DNA of 64,000 nt from Caldilineaceae bacterium (GCA_026708085.1 JAPOVP010000080.1:49002-113001); one strand, 5' to 3'. Shown: positions 35,176 through 44,605, counted from the first letter of the stretch. Made by a program: numbers and translations. The notes: a model not told the origin generated them from the sequence alone.

Positions 35176-37533
35176 GTGTTTCAGACGAATCCGAAACACC
35201 TTAGAGAGCTCTTGAAAGAAGCACATGAGGGCCGACTTCAATTACCTGACTTCCAGCGTAGTTACGTCTGGGAAGATGAGGATGTCCGGAGTCTCATCAC
35301 ATCAGTAGCCAAGGGATACCCCATCGGTGCTTTCCTGTCGCTTGAAACCGGGGGAAACGTCGGATTCAAACCGCGCCTTTTGGAGGGAGTTAATGGAGAA
35401 AGTGGAGGGTATTCCCCACCCGAAGACCTATTGTTAGATGGGCAGCAGCGTCTGACTTCACTCTATCAGGCAATCTACTCAAAGGACTCGGTGACTACCC
35501 TGAATTCCCGCGGCCAGGAGGTTGATCGCTTCTACTACATCGACATCCCAGTGGCAATAAGTGCCGGAGCCGATATAAGGGATGCTCTTATCGGATTACC
35601 AGCAGACCGCATCCTGCGAAAAAACTTTGGGCGAGAAGTGGATATAGACCTATCCGCCCGTGCCAAGGAGTATGAACGACACGCATTCCCACTTAACCAC
35701 GTGTTCCCATATCCCGATGATTGGCTTGATAATTGGGAATACTATTGGAAGGATCGAGGGAGAGATGTCCGCGACTGGAAGAAGGAATTCAAACTTGGAA
35801 TCGTCAGGCAGATTCAAGAATATGAGATTCCCGTAATTCGCCTAGATCAGAAAAATAGACGAGAGGCGATATGTCTCATTTTTGAAAAGGTCAACACAGG
35901 AGGTAGGCCACTTGATACATTCGAGTTGCTTACGGCGATCTACGCTGCCGAGGAATTCAATCTTAGGGAAGATTGGAGTGGGCCACTCGACAAATCCAAG
36001 CCGGGGCGGCGGGAGACGATTCTCGGTTCGCCGAATCGCATCGATGTGTTGAGTGGCGTGTCCAGCATTGACTTTCTACAGGCATGCACACTGATTCACA
36101 CTCGTGAAGTACGACTGGCGAAAGAGCGGGACGGCGTTGAGGACAGACTCCTCCCTCAGGTGAGCTGCAACAGGGAAACACTCCTGGCCCTCCCGCTGGA
36201 CGCCTACAAGAAAAACGCCGACGCCGTTGAGAGCGGTTTCCGCGAAGCGGCCAGCTTTCTGCACGAAATAAAGCTTATTTCGAAAAAGGACGTACCGTAT
36301 GCGCCTCTGCTTGTCGGGTTGGCTGCCACCTATGCAATTCTTGGGCAAGAGGGACGAATCGTCTCGGCCGAGGACAAAAGGAAGATCAAGCGCTGGTTCT
36401 GGTCTGTAACGTTGGGCGAGGTTTATGGCTCAGCCACTGATACATTGCTTGCTCGTCACGTTCCGGAGATTATTAGATGGATCAGCGACACAGGTCCGCC
36501 ACCGGATGTCTTAGGAACTACGGCCTTCCAGCAGGAGAGATTGAGGTCACTCAGGAGCCGGCGGTCGGCAGCATATAAAGCTATCCACGTGTTGCTGATG
36601 GGGTACAACCTCGGATGCAGGGACTTTATCACAGATAAGACTACTGGGGTAATGACGTATTTCAAGGACAAAATCGACATCCACCACATCTTCCCAGTTG
36701 CATGGTGCAAGAGAAAACGTATCCCGGCCAGCGCCTACAACTCCATTGTCAACAAGACGCCGCTTTCTGCGGCAACGAACAGATTTATCGGCGGCGATCC
36801 TCCGTCGAAATATCTGAAGCGCATCGAGAAAAAGTTCGGACTGTCCTCCGAAACGCTCGACGACATCCTCAGAACGCATCTGATAGAACCTGACCACCTC
36901 CGCAAAGATGATTTCGAAAAGTTCTTCAACACCCGTATCGAGGCGCTTTCCGACATCGTGTCTAAAGCAATGGGCAAGCCGGTCGTCATCGAACAGGGCG
37001 CCAACGAGATTGAACGAGATGTCGAGGAACCTGAGGAGGAGGGCGAAGGGGTGGAGGCGATCGATCTGATCGACATGATTCGCGGCGGCGAGTCCGACGT
37101 CGTTGAGTTCAAGTCTACGCTCCGCAGGAATCTTCACACCGACAAGCCTGACAAAAGGGTGGAAGCCGCGGTTCTGAAGACGTTGGCCGGTTTTCTGAAT
37201 ACGAACGGCGGAACACTGGTCATTGGAGTTACCGACGACGGCAAACCGGTGGGCATTGAGGCAGATGAATTTTCAGATCCAGACAGAATGAGTCTGCATT
37301 TGACGAACATCGTGAATGCGCAACTGGGGCCAAACGCCATGACCTTGATCCATGCGAACTTCGACGACTTCGAAGATTGTCGCGTTCTGGTCGCAAACTG
37401 CGAGAGGTCACCAAAGGAAGTCTATGTCAAAGACGGCAATAAACAACAGTTCTATGTTCGCACAGGTCCATCCACAACGATGCTGACAGGAAGCGACATG
37501 GTCGATTACATCAACCAGCGGTTCGATAAGTGA
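35176..37533 (+). CDS. DUF262 - HNH - AlbA_2 (Schlafen-like) protein, GmrSD/SspE-type defence candidate
   Basis: 785 residues from GTG 35176, 7 bases after AAGGAG. The N-terminal DUF262 domain has LPDFQRSYVWEDEDV and the NTP-binding signature LLLDGQQRLTSL (about 95-106), with FEKVNTGGRPLDTFELL further on. A middle HNH-like nuclease of DUF1524 type shows IDIHHIFPVAWCKRKRIP and NKTPLSAATNRFIGG (about 498-535). The C-terminal 160 residues are an AlbA_2 domain (GESDVVEFKSTLRRNL, LAGFLNTNGGTLVIGVTDDG). GmrSD and SspE restrict modified phage DNA with the first two parts; the added AlbA_2 nucleic-acid-binding domain is unusual. It is coupled to, or closely followed by, a tyrosine recombinase. Confidence 0.82.
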   Translation: MFQTNPKHLRELLKEAHEGRLQLPDFQRSYVWEDEDVRSLITSVAKGYPIGAFLSLETGGNVGFKPRLLEGVNGESGGYSPPEDLLLDGQQRLTSLYQAIYSKDSVTTLNSRGQEVDRFYYIDIPVAISAGADIRDALIGLPADRILRKNFGREVDIDLSARAKEYERHAFPLNHVFPYPDDWLDNWEYYWKDRGRDVRDWKKEFKLGIVRQIQEYEIPVIRLDQKNRREAICLIFEKVNTGGRPLDTFELLTAIYAAEEFNLREDWSGPLDKSKPGRRETILGSPNRIDVLSGVSSIDFLQACTLIHTREVRLAKERDGVEDRLLPQVSCNRETLLALPLDAYKKNADAVESGFREAASFLHEIKLISKKDVPYAPLLVGLAATYAILGQEGRIVSAEDKRKIKRWFWSVTLGEVYGSATDTLLARHVPEIIRWISDTGPPPDVLGTTAFQQERLRSLRSRRSAAYKAIHVLLMGYNLGCRDFITDKTTGVMTYFKDKIDIHHIFPVAWCKRKRIPASAYNSIVNKTPLSAATNRFIGGDPPSKYLKRIEKKFGLSSETLDDILRTHLIEPDHLRKDDFEKFFNTRIEALSDIVSKAMGKPVVIEQGANEIERDVEEPEEEGEGVEAIDLIDMIRGGESDVVEFKSTLRRNLHTDKPDKRVEAAVLKTLAGFLNTNGGTLVIGVTDDGKPVGIEADEFSDPDRMSLHLTNIVNAQLGPNAMTLIHANFDDFEDCRVLVANCERSPKEVYVKDGNKQQFYVRTGPSTTMLTGSDMVDYINQRFDK

Positions 37534-37544
37534 AGAAAAGAGTA

Positions 37545-38519
37545 ATGAGCTCCCCACCGGTCAGCACGGGCGAGGGTGTCCTGGCCGCCATCCAGGACGC
37601 CGCGCTCGGGCTCGTCAGACCCTATGACGCCGAGCAGGCGACGCGCTTTGAGGCCGCGCTCGAGGCGCTCGCGCCCAACACGCGCCGCGCCTACGGCAGC
37701 GCGCTGGCGACATGGGGGCGGTGGGCCGCCTTGCTGGGTATTCATGCACTGACGCCGTCGCCGTTTGCGCTGCGCGCCTACCTGCAGGAGCGGGCCGCGG
37801 CCGGCGCCGGCATCTCCTCGCTGCGCATGACCGTGGCCGCGCTGCGCAAGGTGCAGAATCTTGTCGGTGTCGAGCCGACCGCGAACGACCAGGTCGTGAC
37901 CGACACGATCTCGGGGCTGGCGCGGCAGGCGACAGCCCCGCGGCAGGCCTACGCGCTGACCGCGGAGGCGCTGGCGGTTGTCACCGCGACCGCGTGCCAG
38001 CCGCGCGTGGGCCGGGGCGGCAGGATGGAGCGGCCCGCGCAGGCGCGGCGCCGGGGCCTGGTCGACATCGCGCTGTGCCGGGTGCTGTCGGACGCAGGCC
38101 TGCGGCGCTCGGAGGCGGCCGCGCTGACGTGGGATGACGTTGTGCGCTGGGACGACGGCTCGGGCCGGCTGACCGTGGGCCGCTCGAAGACGGATGCGGA
38201 GGCGCGCACGGTCTACCTGACGCCGGCGTCGGTGGAGGCCCTGGGGGTTATACGGCCGGCGGACGCGCATGGGGAGGCTTCGGTGTTCGGGCTGTCCGCG
38301 GCTTCGATCTCGCGGCGTATCCGCGCCGCGGCCGCGGTGGCGGGCCTGGGGCAGGGTTTTTCCGGGCATTCGGGACGGGTGGGGATGGCGCGGCGCATGG
38401 CCGCGGCCGGCGCGCCCACGCATGAAATCATGGCGCAGGGACGCTGGAAGACGGCGCGCATGGTCGAGGTCTACACGCGCTCGGAAGAGGCCGGAAGAGC
38501 GGCCAAGTGGCTGGCGTAG
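37545..38519 (+). CDS. Tyrosine recombinase/integrase
   Basis: 324 codons from ATG 37545 (MSSPPVSTGEGVLAA), the start shared with the decayed copies at 35003 and 41130; a GTG at 37530 overlapping the upstream stop is an alternative. The core-binding SAM-like part reads NTRRAYGSALATWGRWAALL. Catalytic residues are visible: R in GLRRSEAAALTWDDV, K in VGRSKTDAEAR, H-x-x-R in FSGHSGRVGMARR, W in MAQGRWKTARMVE, and Y in VYTRSEEAGR. All are intact. It probably mobilises an accessory module; its recombination sites may be the repeated segments following each copy. Confidence 0.85.
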   Translation: MSSPPVSTGEGVLAAIQDAALGLVRPYDAEQATRFEAALEALAPNTRRAYGSALATWGRWAALLGIHALTPSPFALRAYLQERAAAGAGISSLRMTVAALRKVQNLVGVEPTANDQVVTDTISGLARQATAPRQAYALTAEALAVVTATACQPRVGRGGRMERPAQARRRGLVDIALCRVLSDAGLRRSEAAALTWDDVVRWDDGSGRLTVGRSKTDAEARTVYLTPASVEALGVIRPADAHGEASVFGLSAASISRRIRAAAAVAGLGQGFSGHSGRVGMARRMAAAGAPTHEIMAQGRWKTARMVEVYTRSEEAGRAAKWLA

Positions 38520-38536
38520 AGGCGGCGGATTGCCTG

Positions 38537-38900
38537 AGCTGACCGGGTGAGTTGTACAGGCCAGGTATCCCGGCCACTCGCCGGAGCGGTCTGTGTTGTG
38601 TATAAAGTTGTTGTGGTTGAGTTTTGGTGTTGGTAGTTTTGATTTACTACACGAAAAACACGTTGTCGACGTCGATGACCGGGTTACCCATCGCACACAG
38701 ACACAGCTACCCCAGAGAAAAGCAGGAGCAATACAGGCGGGCATGGTCCGGCACGGCTGGCGCGGCGCGTTTTGGTCGCGCCTGGCAGGTGTCGGCGCGC
38801 GCCGGCGCGAAGCGCCACATGCCCAACCTGCACACTGCCCGGCCGCACCTGCAGTCGTACAATCTGGCGGCACATTTGCAACAATTGGGGCGTAGCGCCA
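38537..38900 (+). repeat. Repeated cassette copy 1: HEPN-gene tail plus element A
   Basis: Bases 38537-38590 resemble the 3' part of the HEPN gene found at 45734-46147 (CTGACCGGGTG, then TACAGGCCAGGTATCCCGG). After a T/G-rich stretch, about 38690-38900 is near-identical to 46255-46470 (from CACACAGACACAG to CAACAATTGGGGCG). A third partial copy is at about 41850-42075. The shared unit follows each recombinase or TA gene, as a cassette boundary might. Confidence 0.65.
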
Positions 38901-38926
38901 GCTTGTGTGCGAGGAAGGGGAACAAC

Positions 38927-38966
38927 AAACGCCTGGAGGGTCGTATGCTCTCCAGGCGTTTTCTCT
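38927..38966 (+). terminator. Intrinsic terminator
   Basis: AAACGCCTGGAG (38927-38938) pairs perfectly with CTCCAGGCGTTT (38950-38961) across an 11-base loop, followed by T-rich sequence (TTCTCTTT). It is the best terminator in this region and ends transcription from the recombinase side. Confidence 0.8.
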
Positions 38967-39355
38967 TTGCCTACGTTTGATAAACAGAACCGATCGATCC
39001 GCGAAGTCACGCGAAGGGCTGCGAAATCTATTGTGAAGGTTGCAACAGGGACTCAACCACGCTGCTGCAATGCTTCCCCTGAGCGCTTAGCCTGTGAGCT
39101 GAATTATCATATTGATCAGAGTGAGCACTGTCGGAACGGCTACTACGCCAATCAGCCACTTAACTTGTGTCAAAGTGGATGAAGATTCCGTTCGGACCGT
39201 AACGGCGCTCACGGCGCGAACCTGGGGCCGAAGATGAAAGATGAACGGCTTTCAGCGGTTATTTGCCGTCTCTTGGACCGATGGCCGTCCCACCTCGCGC
39301 GGCCGCGCGGACGGGGCCGTGCCGCTACCTAGATTCTAACCGGTCCCGGCGTCTG

Positions 39356-40867
39356 TTACTCCGTTCCGACCTCGATCCGGAGTGTGAGGAGGAATTCGAG
39401 CAGTTCCGCCTGTTCGGCCTGCGGCAATGCCGCGAACGCGGCGCGCTGGCGGCGCGCCTCACCCCCATGCGCCAGGATCGCCTCCGAAATCAGCGTCGCC
39501 CGCCCATGATGCAGGAACGGCGGTTCGGACGCGAACCCCCACAGCTTCCGCGTCAGCCACAGCTGCTTGGGAATTCCCGCTTGCTCCGATGCATCCGTGT
39601 TGAGAAACTCTCCCATGTCGTGCCGCTTCAGATCGGTGAATACCGGGAGCAGGTAGTTGCCATCGGCATCCTGTCTCAGCCCCTTGATAAACGGCGACAG
39701 GTCTACCTCGAAGACGGCGGTCACATCCTCCGGCCTCAGATCGTTGTCCGGGTTGAATGGTCCCGGTTCCACGAACAGGAGGCTGGCCAGCGGCATTTCA
39801 GGGATATGACATGCGGAACATTGGAGTTGGTCAAACAGGGCCCGCCCGCGCGCTGCCGCCTCCCTCTCCACCCGGGTATCCGGCGTCACTTGCACAGGCG
39901 CCGGCAGCGTTGCCTGAAACAGCGTGAGCGCGGTAATGTCACCCACCGTCAGCTCATTTACGTAGCCGTCTGCATCCGGGTCCCTGCCTTCTCCCGCCTG
40001 CTCGACCGAAAGCATGCCGTGGTGATGGATGGCGGCGTTGTTGGTAAACTCGCGCAGGGAAACCGCCGCGCCCTTCTGGTGAAAAGGACGGACAATCAGG
40101 TCTTCATTCACGCCTTCGACCGCAGAACTGTCGACCGAGCCATCCGGGCCACACAACAGCGTGCCGAAGCTGACGCCCTTGGTCACCAATTCCACGCTGA
40201 CGACCCGGCCTGTTCGCTTCGCCTCGCGCAACCCCGCAAACCGCAGCGCGTGCATCTCTGCGGTCATCTCGCGCGCCAACAGCTCGATGAATCCGGCTCC
40301 GAAAATACTGGGCGTGTTGCGTTCGTTGCCTACCGTTTTCAGCGTCTGGTTCGGTCCGCCTTCCACCGTGTCGCCGTCAAAATCGACGAAGGGCAGAGCG
40401 TCCGCCAGCACGAATACATTGACGGCTACCTCGCCGCCCCCACCCGGAGCGGGCAGGTTGTGGCAGCCCGAACAGGCATTGGCGTCCGGTCCGGAGATGC
40501 GGTTGAAATTGTCCGGCATCTCCCTCCTCTTGCGCAGGCCGCCCTTGCCCGTCAGTTCCGGCCGCCCCGCCCCGTCCAAGGCGTTGAAGTTGGCCGTGAA
40601 GAGAACGCGTCCATGCTCGATTAACGCTTCAAGCGTAAAGTGGCCTGCCTCTATGTCGGCCTGGCTGATATGTCGCTTGACCGCCGGCTCTTCGCCGATG
40701 ACCGGTGTCAGACCGTCCTCTTCAGAAGGCGGCAAGGCGCTTTCAGCAGCCGGAACGGAGTCCGCCAGCGCGTCGAGCCTCTGGCCTCGCGCGCCCACCA
40801 GTAACGCGATCAAGGCGGACGCGACGAGCGTGCCACAGATCGAAACCAACGGTATCCGTTTGCTCAT
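39356..40867 (-). CDS. Exported di-heme c-type cytochrome, DUF1111 (di-heme oxidoreductase-like)
   Basis: 503 codons from ATG 40867 (MSKRIPLVSICGTLVASALI, a signal peptide); a TTG seven codons upstream is possible. Two heme-binding CxxCH motifs are present: CSGCH in NACSGCHNLPAPGGGG and CSACH in LQCSACHIPEMP. PFVDFDGD, RNTPSIFGAGFIELL and the C-terminal KLWGFASEPPFLHHGRA are typical of the DUF1111 family, related to MauG-like peroxidases. It acts outside the cytoplasmic membrane, probably as a peroxidase or electron carrier. The upstream 120 bases are a copy of a dispersed promoter-like element shared with 49310 and 57715. Confidence 0.85.
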   Translation of the reverse strand: MSKRIPLVSICGTLVASALIALLVGARGQRLDALADSVPAAESALPPSEEDGLTPVIGEEPAVKRHISQADIEAGHFTLEALIEHGRVLFTANFNALDGAGRPELTGKGGLRKRREMPDNFNRISGPDANACSGCHNLPAPGGGGEVAVNVFVLADALPFVDFDGDTVEGGPNQTLKTVGNERNTPSIFGAGFIELLAREMTAEMHALRFAGLREAKRTGRVVSVELVTKGVSFGTLLCGPDGSVDSSAVEGVNEDLIVRPFHQKGAAVSLREFTNNAAIHHHGMLSVEQAGEGRDPDADGYVNELTVGDITALTLFQATLPAPVQVTPDTRVEREAAARGRALFDQLQCSACHIPEMPLASLLFVEPGPFNPDNDLRPEDVTAVFEVDLSPFIKGLRQDADGNYLLPVFTDLKRHDMGEFLNTDASEQAGIPKQLWLTRKLWGFASEPPFLHHGRATLISEAILAHGGEARRQRAAFAALPQAEQAELLEFLLTLRIEVGTE

Positions 40868-41115
40868 GTGACCGCTCTCGAACGCCAAAGTCCTCCCGCC
40901 AGGGGACTCTTTTCATTTCCTATCCGGCATTAAGGCACAACAGTAGTGTACAGCACGCAAATTTCATTCGTATCTAAATTGCGTCTTTTTCTATATTGAT
41001 GTTGCGTCAATATTGCACAAATGGCAGAAAAGGGACAATCTGGGCCATACGCCGCTCAATTCAGGACGCGTGACCCGCCTCTGAGCCCGCGTCTGAATCC
41101 TGCAGCGCACCGTCA
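40868..41115 (-). repeat. Dispersed element copy 1 (promoter-like), upstream of the cytochrome gene
   Basis: Read on the minus strand, it contains GCAATTTAGATAC, a T/G-rich stretch with GTGCTGTACACT, then GAAATGAAAAGAGTCCCC, GGCGGGA and TTTGGCGTTCG. These blocks occur in the same order at 49320-49470 and 57720-57860 on the plus strand. The outer end (GGTGCGCTGCAGG, TCAGACGCGGGCTCA) also matches 49020-49055. The part between is shorter here than in the other two copies. Confidence 0.7.
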
Positions 41116-41129
41116 TACCAGACAGGGAG

Positions 41130-41753
41130 ATGAGCGAGGCACAGACAAGCGCAGGCGAGGGCGTCCTGGCCGCCATCCAGGACGCGGCGCCCGGCTTTTT
41201 GAGTCCTTCGATTTTGTTGCGAGATGGTACACGGACGCCCACAAAAGAGAACCTAACACTGCCAAGGTTTCACAGATCAATGCTTGCTTCATCCAGGGGC
41301 GCGAATACTTTTCCAACGGCAGCGCGCTGGCAACTTGGGGAAGATGGGCCGCGCTGCGCAAGGTGCAGGCGCTTGTCGGTGTCGAGCCGACCACGAACGA
41401 CCAGGTCGTGACCGATACGATCTCCGGGCTGGCGCGGCAGGCCTCAACGCCGCGGCCGCGGTGGCGGGGCTGGGGCAGGGTTTTTTCGGGCATTCGGGAC
41501 GGGTGGGGATGGCGCGGCGTATGGCTGCGGCAGGGTTTTTTCGGGCATTCGGGACGGGTGGGGATGGCGCGGCGTATGGCTGCGGCAGGGTTTTTTCGGG
41601 CATTCGGGACGGGTGGGGATGGCGCGGCGTATGGCTGCGGCCGGTGCGCCGACGCATGAGATTATGGCGCAGGGGCGCTGGAAAACGGCGCGCATGGTCG
41701 AGGTCTATACACGCTCGGAAGAGGCCGGACGCGCCGCGAAATGGTTGGCGTAG
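41130..41753 (+). pseudogene. Decayed tyrosine recombinase, second copy
   Basis: Starts MSEAQTSAGEGVLAAIQDAA like the intact recombinase at 37545, then an unrelated stretch (41200-41330), a fragment of the middle (AALRKVQALVGVEPTTNDQV), a jump to the C-terminal box (AAAVAGLGQGFFGHSGRVG), three tandem copies of a 55-base unit that shift the frame, and finally the tail with the tyrosine (ARSIHARKRP in the shifted frame; ends at 41753 in the original one). Internal deletions removed the catalytic arginine region. It cannot encode an active enzyme. Confidence 0.8.
41476..41640 (+). repeat. Three tandem copies of a 55-base unit inside the recombinase pseudogene
   Basis: Units at 41476, 41531 and 41586, each starting CAGGGTTTTTTCGGGCATTC and ending GGCTGCGG, with no differences seen. 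As 55 is not a multiple of three, each copy changes the reading frame. The unit covers the H-x-x-R catalytic box. Identity of the copies suggests recent slippage or unequal crossing-over. Confidence 0.9.
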
Positions 41754-42614
41754 GGGCGGCGGATTGCCTGAGCCGGAAAAATAGGCCATACGGCGCCAAC
41801 TTCGCCTCTGACAGATTTTGGGCAAGCCGGTGGCGCAGCCTCGCCTGCCGGACAGCTGGCCCGTTCGGGCTGAGTTGACCGGACCGGGTGGGTGTACAGG
41901 CCAGGTATCCTGGTTATTTGTTGGAGCTTTTGGTTGTAAATGTGGTGTTGGCAGTTGGGGTTGACTACACGAAGTACATGCTGTCGACGTCGATGACTGG
42001 GTCACCGGCACCCTTTATCTCGTATTGCGACGGCATCCGCACACAGACACAGTTTCTCCAGAAAAAGCAGGAGCAGGATAGCAGTCCCCTTATCCATAGG
42101 CGGCCCGGACTTCGTGTTCTCTCTCCGATTCATCCGGCTGGCGCTGTAGCTGGCACTTGTCAGCCGACAGATAGGTGCTGTCCGCTCTCGTCCGTCCTGT
42201 CTTTTGCCCTGACAATCCCCAGATTCTCTTCTAGGCGCCTCTACTGTGCGCCCCCTGCCAGCGCCTTGAGTCTCGGTCCCAGACCGACCGGTGGTGGTCC
42301 CAACTCGGAGCGAGCGCCGCCGGCGCCATGGGGTGCTCGGGCGGCGGACAGGCCCTCTACGTCGTCGGCTTGGGGCGCGTTCTATCCTGCGCAGCATGGA
42401 CGCGGCAGTCTCCCTTCGGCGGGCGACAGCCGCCGGTGTTGGGGCTGGTCTGTGTGCTGGGCCCGCTTTACTTGATTGTAGAACATATAACCCGTAATAT
42501 AGTTATGTGTTTGACGTTGGGATATCAAGTCAATTGCTGCAGTTGCGTGACAGTTGTCGGTGAGACAGATCGTTGACATCCATGTAGATCAACAGAGAAG
42601 AAGCAGTAGCAACA
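41754..42614 (+). other. Repeated cassette copy 2 and gene-free stretch
   Basis: About 41848-41915 again resembles the HEPN-gene tail (CTGCCGGACAGCTGGCC, TACAGGCCAGGTATCCTGG) and 41930-42075 resembles element A, including GTCGACGTCGATGAC and CACACAGACACAG; it stops before the long conserved block found in the other copies. From 42080 to 42614 I see no gene, RNA or repeat that can be supported, apart from an A/T-richer stretch at 42475-42545 likely to hold the AbiE promoter. Confidence 0.55.
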
Positions 42615-43421
42615 ATGAAACACGACGCGTTTTTCCGCCGGCATCCGGTGTTCAGGGGCGAGGAGCTGGCTGAGCATCTCAGCTCCAGCGGCCGAGTCGG
42701 TGACCGGATGCAGGAGTCTTTGGTTGCATATCACACCAGGACTGGACGGCTGGTCCGTATTCGACGCGGACTGTTCGCCGTAATTCCGCCGGAAGCCGAC
42801 GGCGACACCTATCCGATAGACCCCTACCTGGTAGCTTCCAAGCTTACGCCGGACTCCGTCCTATCTCACCACACGGCGCTGGAGTTCCACGGGCGCGCAT
42901 ACTCAGTCTGGCGACAGTTCACATATCTGTCATCGCGTCCGCTGGATACGTTTACGTTCCGCTCCCAAGTCTACCGGGGGACCCGATTTCCGGAGGCGCT
43001 TGTGTGTTCGGGCGAGGAGAACTTCGGTGTGTTGACGATGGAGCGCGCCGGACTGTCTTTGCGGGTCACCAATCTTGAACGAACTTTCGTGGATGTTCTG
43101 GATCGCCCGCTGTTGGCCGGAGGCTGGGAGGAGGTATGGCGTTCTCTGGAGTCGATAGAGTTCTTCAACCTTGACAGGATCGTGGAATACGTTCTTCTGC
43201 TTGGAAATGCGACCACAGCTGCGAAAGTGGGCTTTTATCTGGACCAGCATTGCGAAGCATTGATGGTCGAGGCACGCCACATCTCGGAACTACGGGAGGA
43301 ACGTCCCCGGCAACCCCATTACGCCGACCGGAGGAGCGGTGGGGACGGGACCTTCGTCGCCGCATGGAACCTGGTCGTCCCGACAGAGGTAGTCGAACGA
43401 TCCTGGGAGGAGATGAGATGA
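42615..43421 (+). CDS. abiEi: AbiEi-family antitoxin (type IV TA transcriptional repressor)
   Basis: 268 residues. It starts with a winged-helix region (HPVFRGEELAEHLSSSGRVG, YHTRTGRLVRIRRGLFAVIP), followed by the AbiEi core PYLVASKLTPDSVLSHHTAL, RGTRFPEALVCS-like region and VTNLERTFVDVLDRPLLAGG. Such proteins repress the abiE operon and counteract AbiEii. Its stop overlaps the start of the abiEii remnant (ATGA), the normal layout. As the toxin is broken, this antitoxin is probably an orphan. Confidence 0.85.
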   Translation: MKHDAFFRRHPVFRGEELAEHLSSSGRVGDRMQESLVAYHTRTGRLVRIRRGLFAVIPPEADGDTYPIDPYLVASKLTPDSVLSHHTALEFHGRAYSVWRQFTYLSSRPLDTFTFRSQVYRGTRFPEALVCSGEENFGVLTMERAGLSLRVTNLERTFVDVLDRPLLAGGWEEVWRSLESIEFFNLDRIVEYVLLLGNATTAAKVGFYLDQHCEALMVEARHISELREERPRQPHYADRRSGGDGTFVAAWNLVVPTEVVERSWEEMR

Positions 43422-43830
43422 GGGTCTCAGCCGAGAGGCTGGCCGCAGATGCCGTGGCGACAGGATTCCGATCGGACATGCTTGAGAAGGCGATCCATCT
43501 ACTGGGGCTGCTTGACGTCATGTGCAGTCATCCATTTTTGAAGGGAAAGCTCGCACTCAAAGGCGGGACCGCATTAAATCTCTTCGTGTTCGATGTGCCG
43601 AGGTTGTCCGTCGATATCGACCTGAACTATGTGGGCAACGAAAGCAGAGAGGCGATGCTGGAGGAACGCCCCAGGCTTGAGGAGGCAATACAGGCGGTCT
43701 TCAGCCGGGAGGATTTCAGCATCAGGCGTATTTCCCAAGAGCACGCAGGAGGAAAAAGGTCGCTTCGCTATGCGGCGGCTTCAGGACAGAGCGGCAGACA
43801 TCGTCGCCTGCCGCTCTCGGTACTACCCAT
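43418..43830 (+). pseudogene. abiEii: AbiEii toxin (nucleotidyltransferase), truncated
   Basis: The frame begins MRVSAERLAADAVATGFRSD and includes the nucleotidyltransferase core LALKGGTALNLFVFDVPRL followed by SVDIDLNYVG (the metal-binding D-x-D), then the conserved EHAGGKRSLRYA. After about residue 128 it runs into a low-complexity C/A-rich tract and loses all similarity. Intact AbiEii proteins are about 280-320 residues, so more than half is missing. The break coincides with the start of a period-5 repeat tract and a phage-like gene on the other strand. Confidence 0.8.
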
Positions 43831-44000
43831 GCCGCGCTGGGCCCTGCCATGCCTTGCCACACCAAGCCGATCCGTACCCTGCCCCGCCATGCCAAGCCGT
43901 GCCCGGAGCGTTTCGCTCTACTACCCAAGCCCTGCCTTACCAAACCACACCCAGCCAGGCATCGATCTCCATGCCCTGCTACGCCATACCATGCTGTACC
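43830..44000. repeat. Imperfect period-5 tract (NNNCC / GGNNN)
   Basis: The plus strand runs in five-base steps: CTGCC ATGCC TTGCC ACACC, AAGCC GATCC GTACC, and so on, interrupted at 43908-43920 by a perfect GAGCG-TTT-CGCTC hairpin. It lies just beyond the 3' end of the minus-strand phage-like gene. Similar five-base tracts flank genes in some temperate phages, as I recall. It marks the junction that truncates abiEii. Confidence 0.65.
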
Positions 44001-44605
44001 TCGACCGATTTAACTTTTTCGATATCCGGGGCAGTGAACCGGCCGAACACACCGCTTTTCTCCGGACGCCAGTCCCCGAGCCCAATTTGGCGGCCGGCAA
44101 TGTCCAACCACTCAAGCAGCTGGCTCAGGTCGATCTGCTCATCATCCACATCCAGTTCAAATGTGCAGGACCAGGGCGTATCAAACTTCGCCCGCGTCCG
44201 TAGAATTCTACTGCGTTGCACGACAACCGGAACGGTGTACTGCGTCGTGCGGCCAAGCTCCTTGACGTCTGTGCCGTACTTCTCTTTGTCATAGGCGAAA
44301 GCAGTGCTCAGCACCATCAACCCGCCCCTGACTTGCGGCCCTTGTTTTCGTTTGCGGGCTCCGCTTTCGATCGCTGCTCGGATAGCCGTCGCTGGGATCG
44401 CAGGCGCTCCGCTCTCGTCGAGCCAAAGAGCGCGTTGGGCTTCGAGCTCTCGAAGCCGGTCGTCGTCGGCTGCGGTGCGGTTGCCGCCGCGTTTGGCCGC
44501 GATCGTTGCGATCTCACGGCTGACAGCACTGCGGGTGTCAAGCCCGGCTGCCCCGTTGTGGTGGATGATCGGGCTAACCCCGCTGACTGTGATTCTGTAC
44601 TGCAT
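43979..44605 (-). CDS. Phage-like protein of unknown function
   Basis: 208 residues. Starts MQYRITVSGVSPIIHHNGAA behind GAGGAGG. Conserved-looking points are IPATAIRAAIESGARKRKQG, PVVVQRSRILRTRAKFDTPW and IAGRQIGLGDWRPEKSGVFG. I recall similar proteins encoded near recombination genes in tailed phages, of unproven role. It is followed by the period-5 tract and preceded by an HNH gene on the same strand, so the segment 43830-45060 looks like a phage remnant. Confidence 0.6.
   Translation of the reverse strand: MQYRITVSGVSPIIHHNGAAGLDTRSAVSREIATIAAKRGGNRTAADDDRLRELEAQRALWLDESGAPAIPATAIRAAIESGARKRKQGPQVRGGLMVLSTAFAYDKEKYGTDVKELGRTTQYTVPVVVQRSRILRTRAKFDTPWSCTFELDVDDEQIDLSQLLEWLDIAGRQIGLGDWRPEKSGVFGRFTAPDIEKVKSVEVQHGMA

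Noticed and set aside
37509..37545. GTG at 37530 as recombinase start
   Set aside because: The shared N-terminus of the three copies starts at the later ATG; the overlap with the upstream stop keeps it possible but less likely.
37506..39056. 516-codon minus-strand frame over the recombinase
   Set aside because: Antisense shadow in GC-rich coding DNA; the plus-strand recombinase has all catalytic residues.
44317..44602. Genuine C-terminal half of the HNH protein
   Set aside because: The stretch is Ser/Arg/Pro-rich and lies over a well-supported gene in another frame, so it is probably readthrough after loss of the natural stop.
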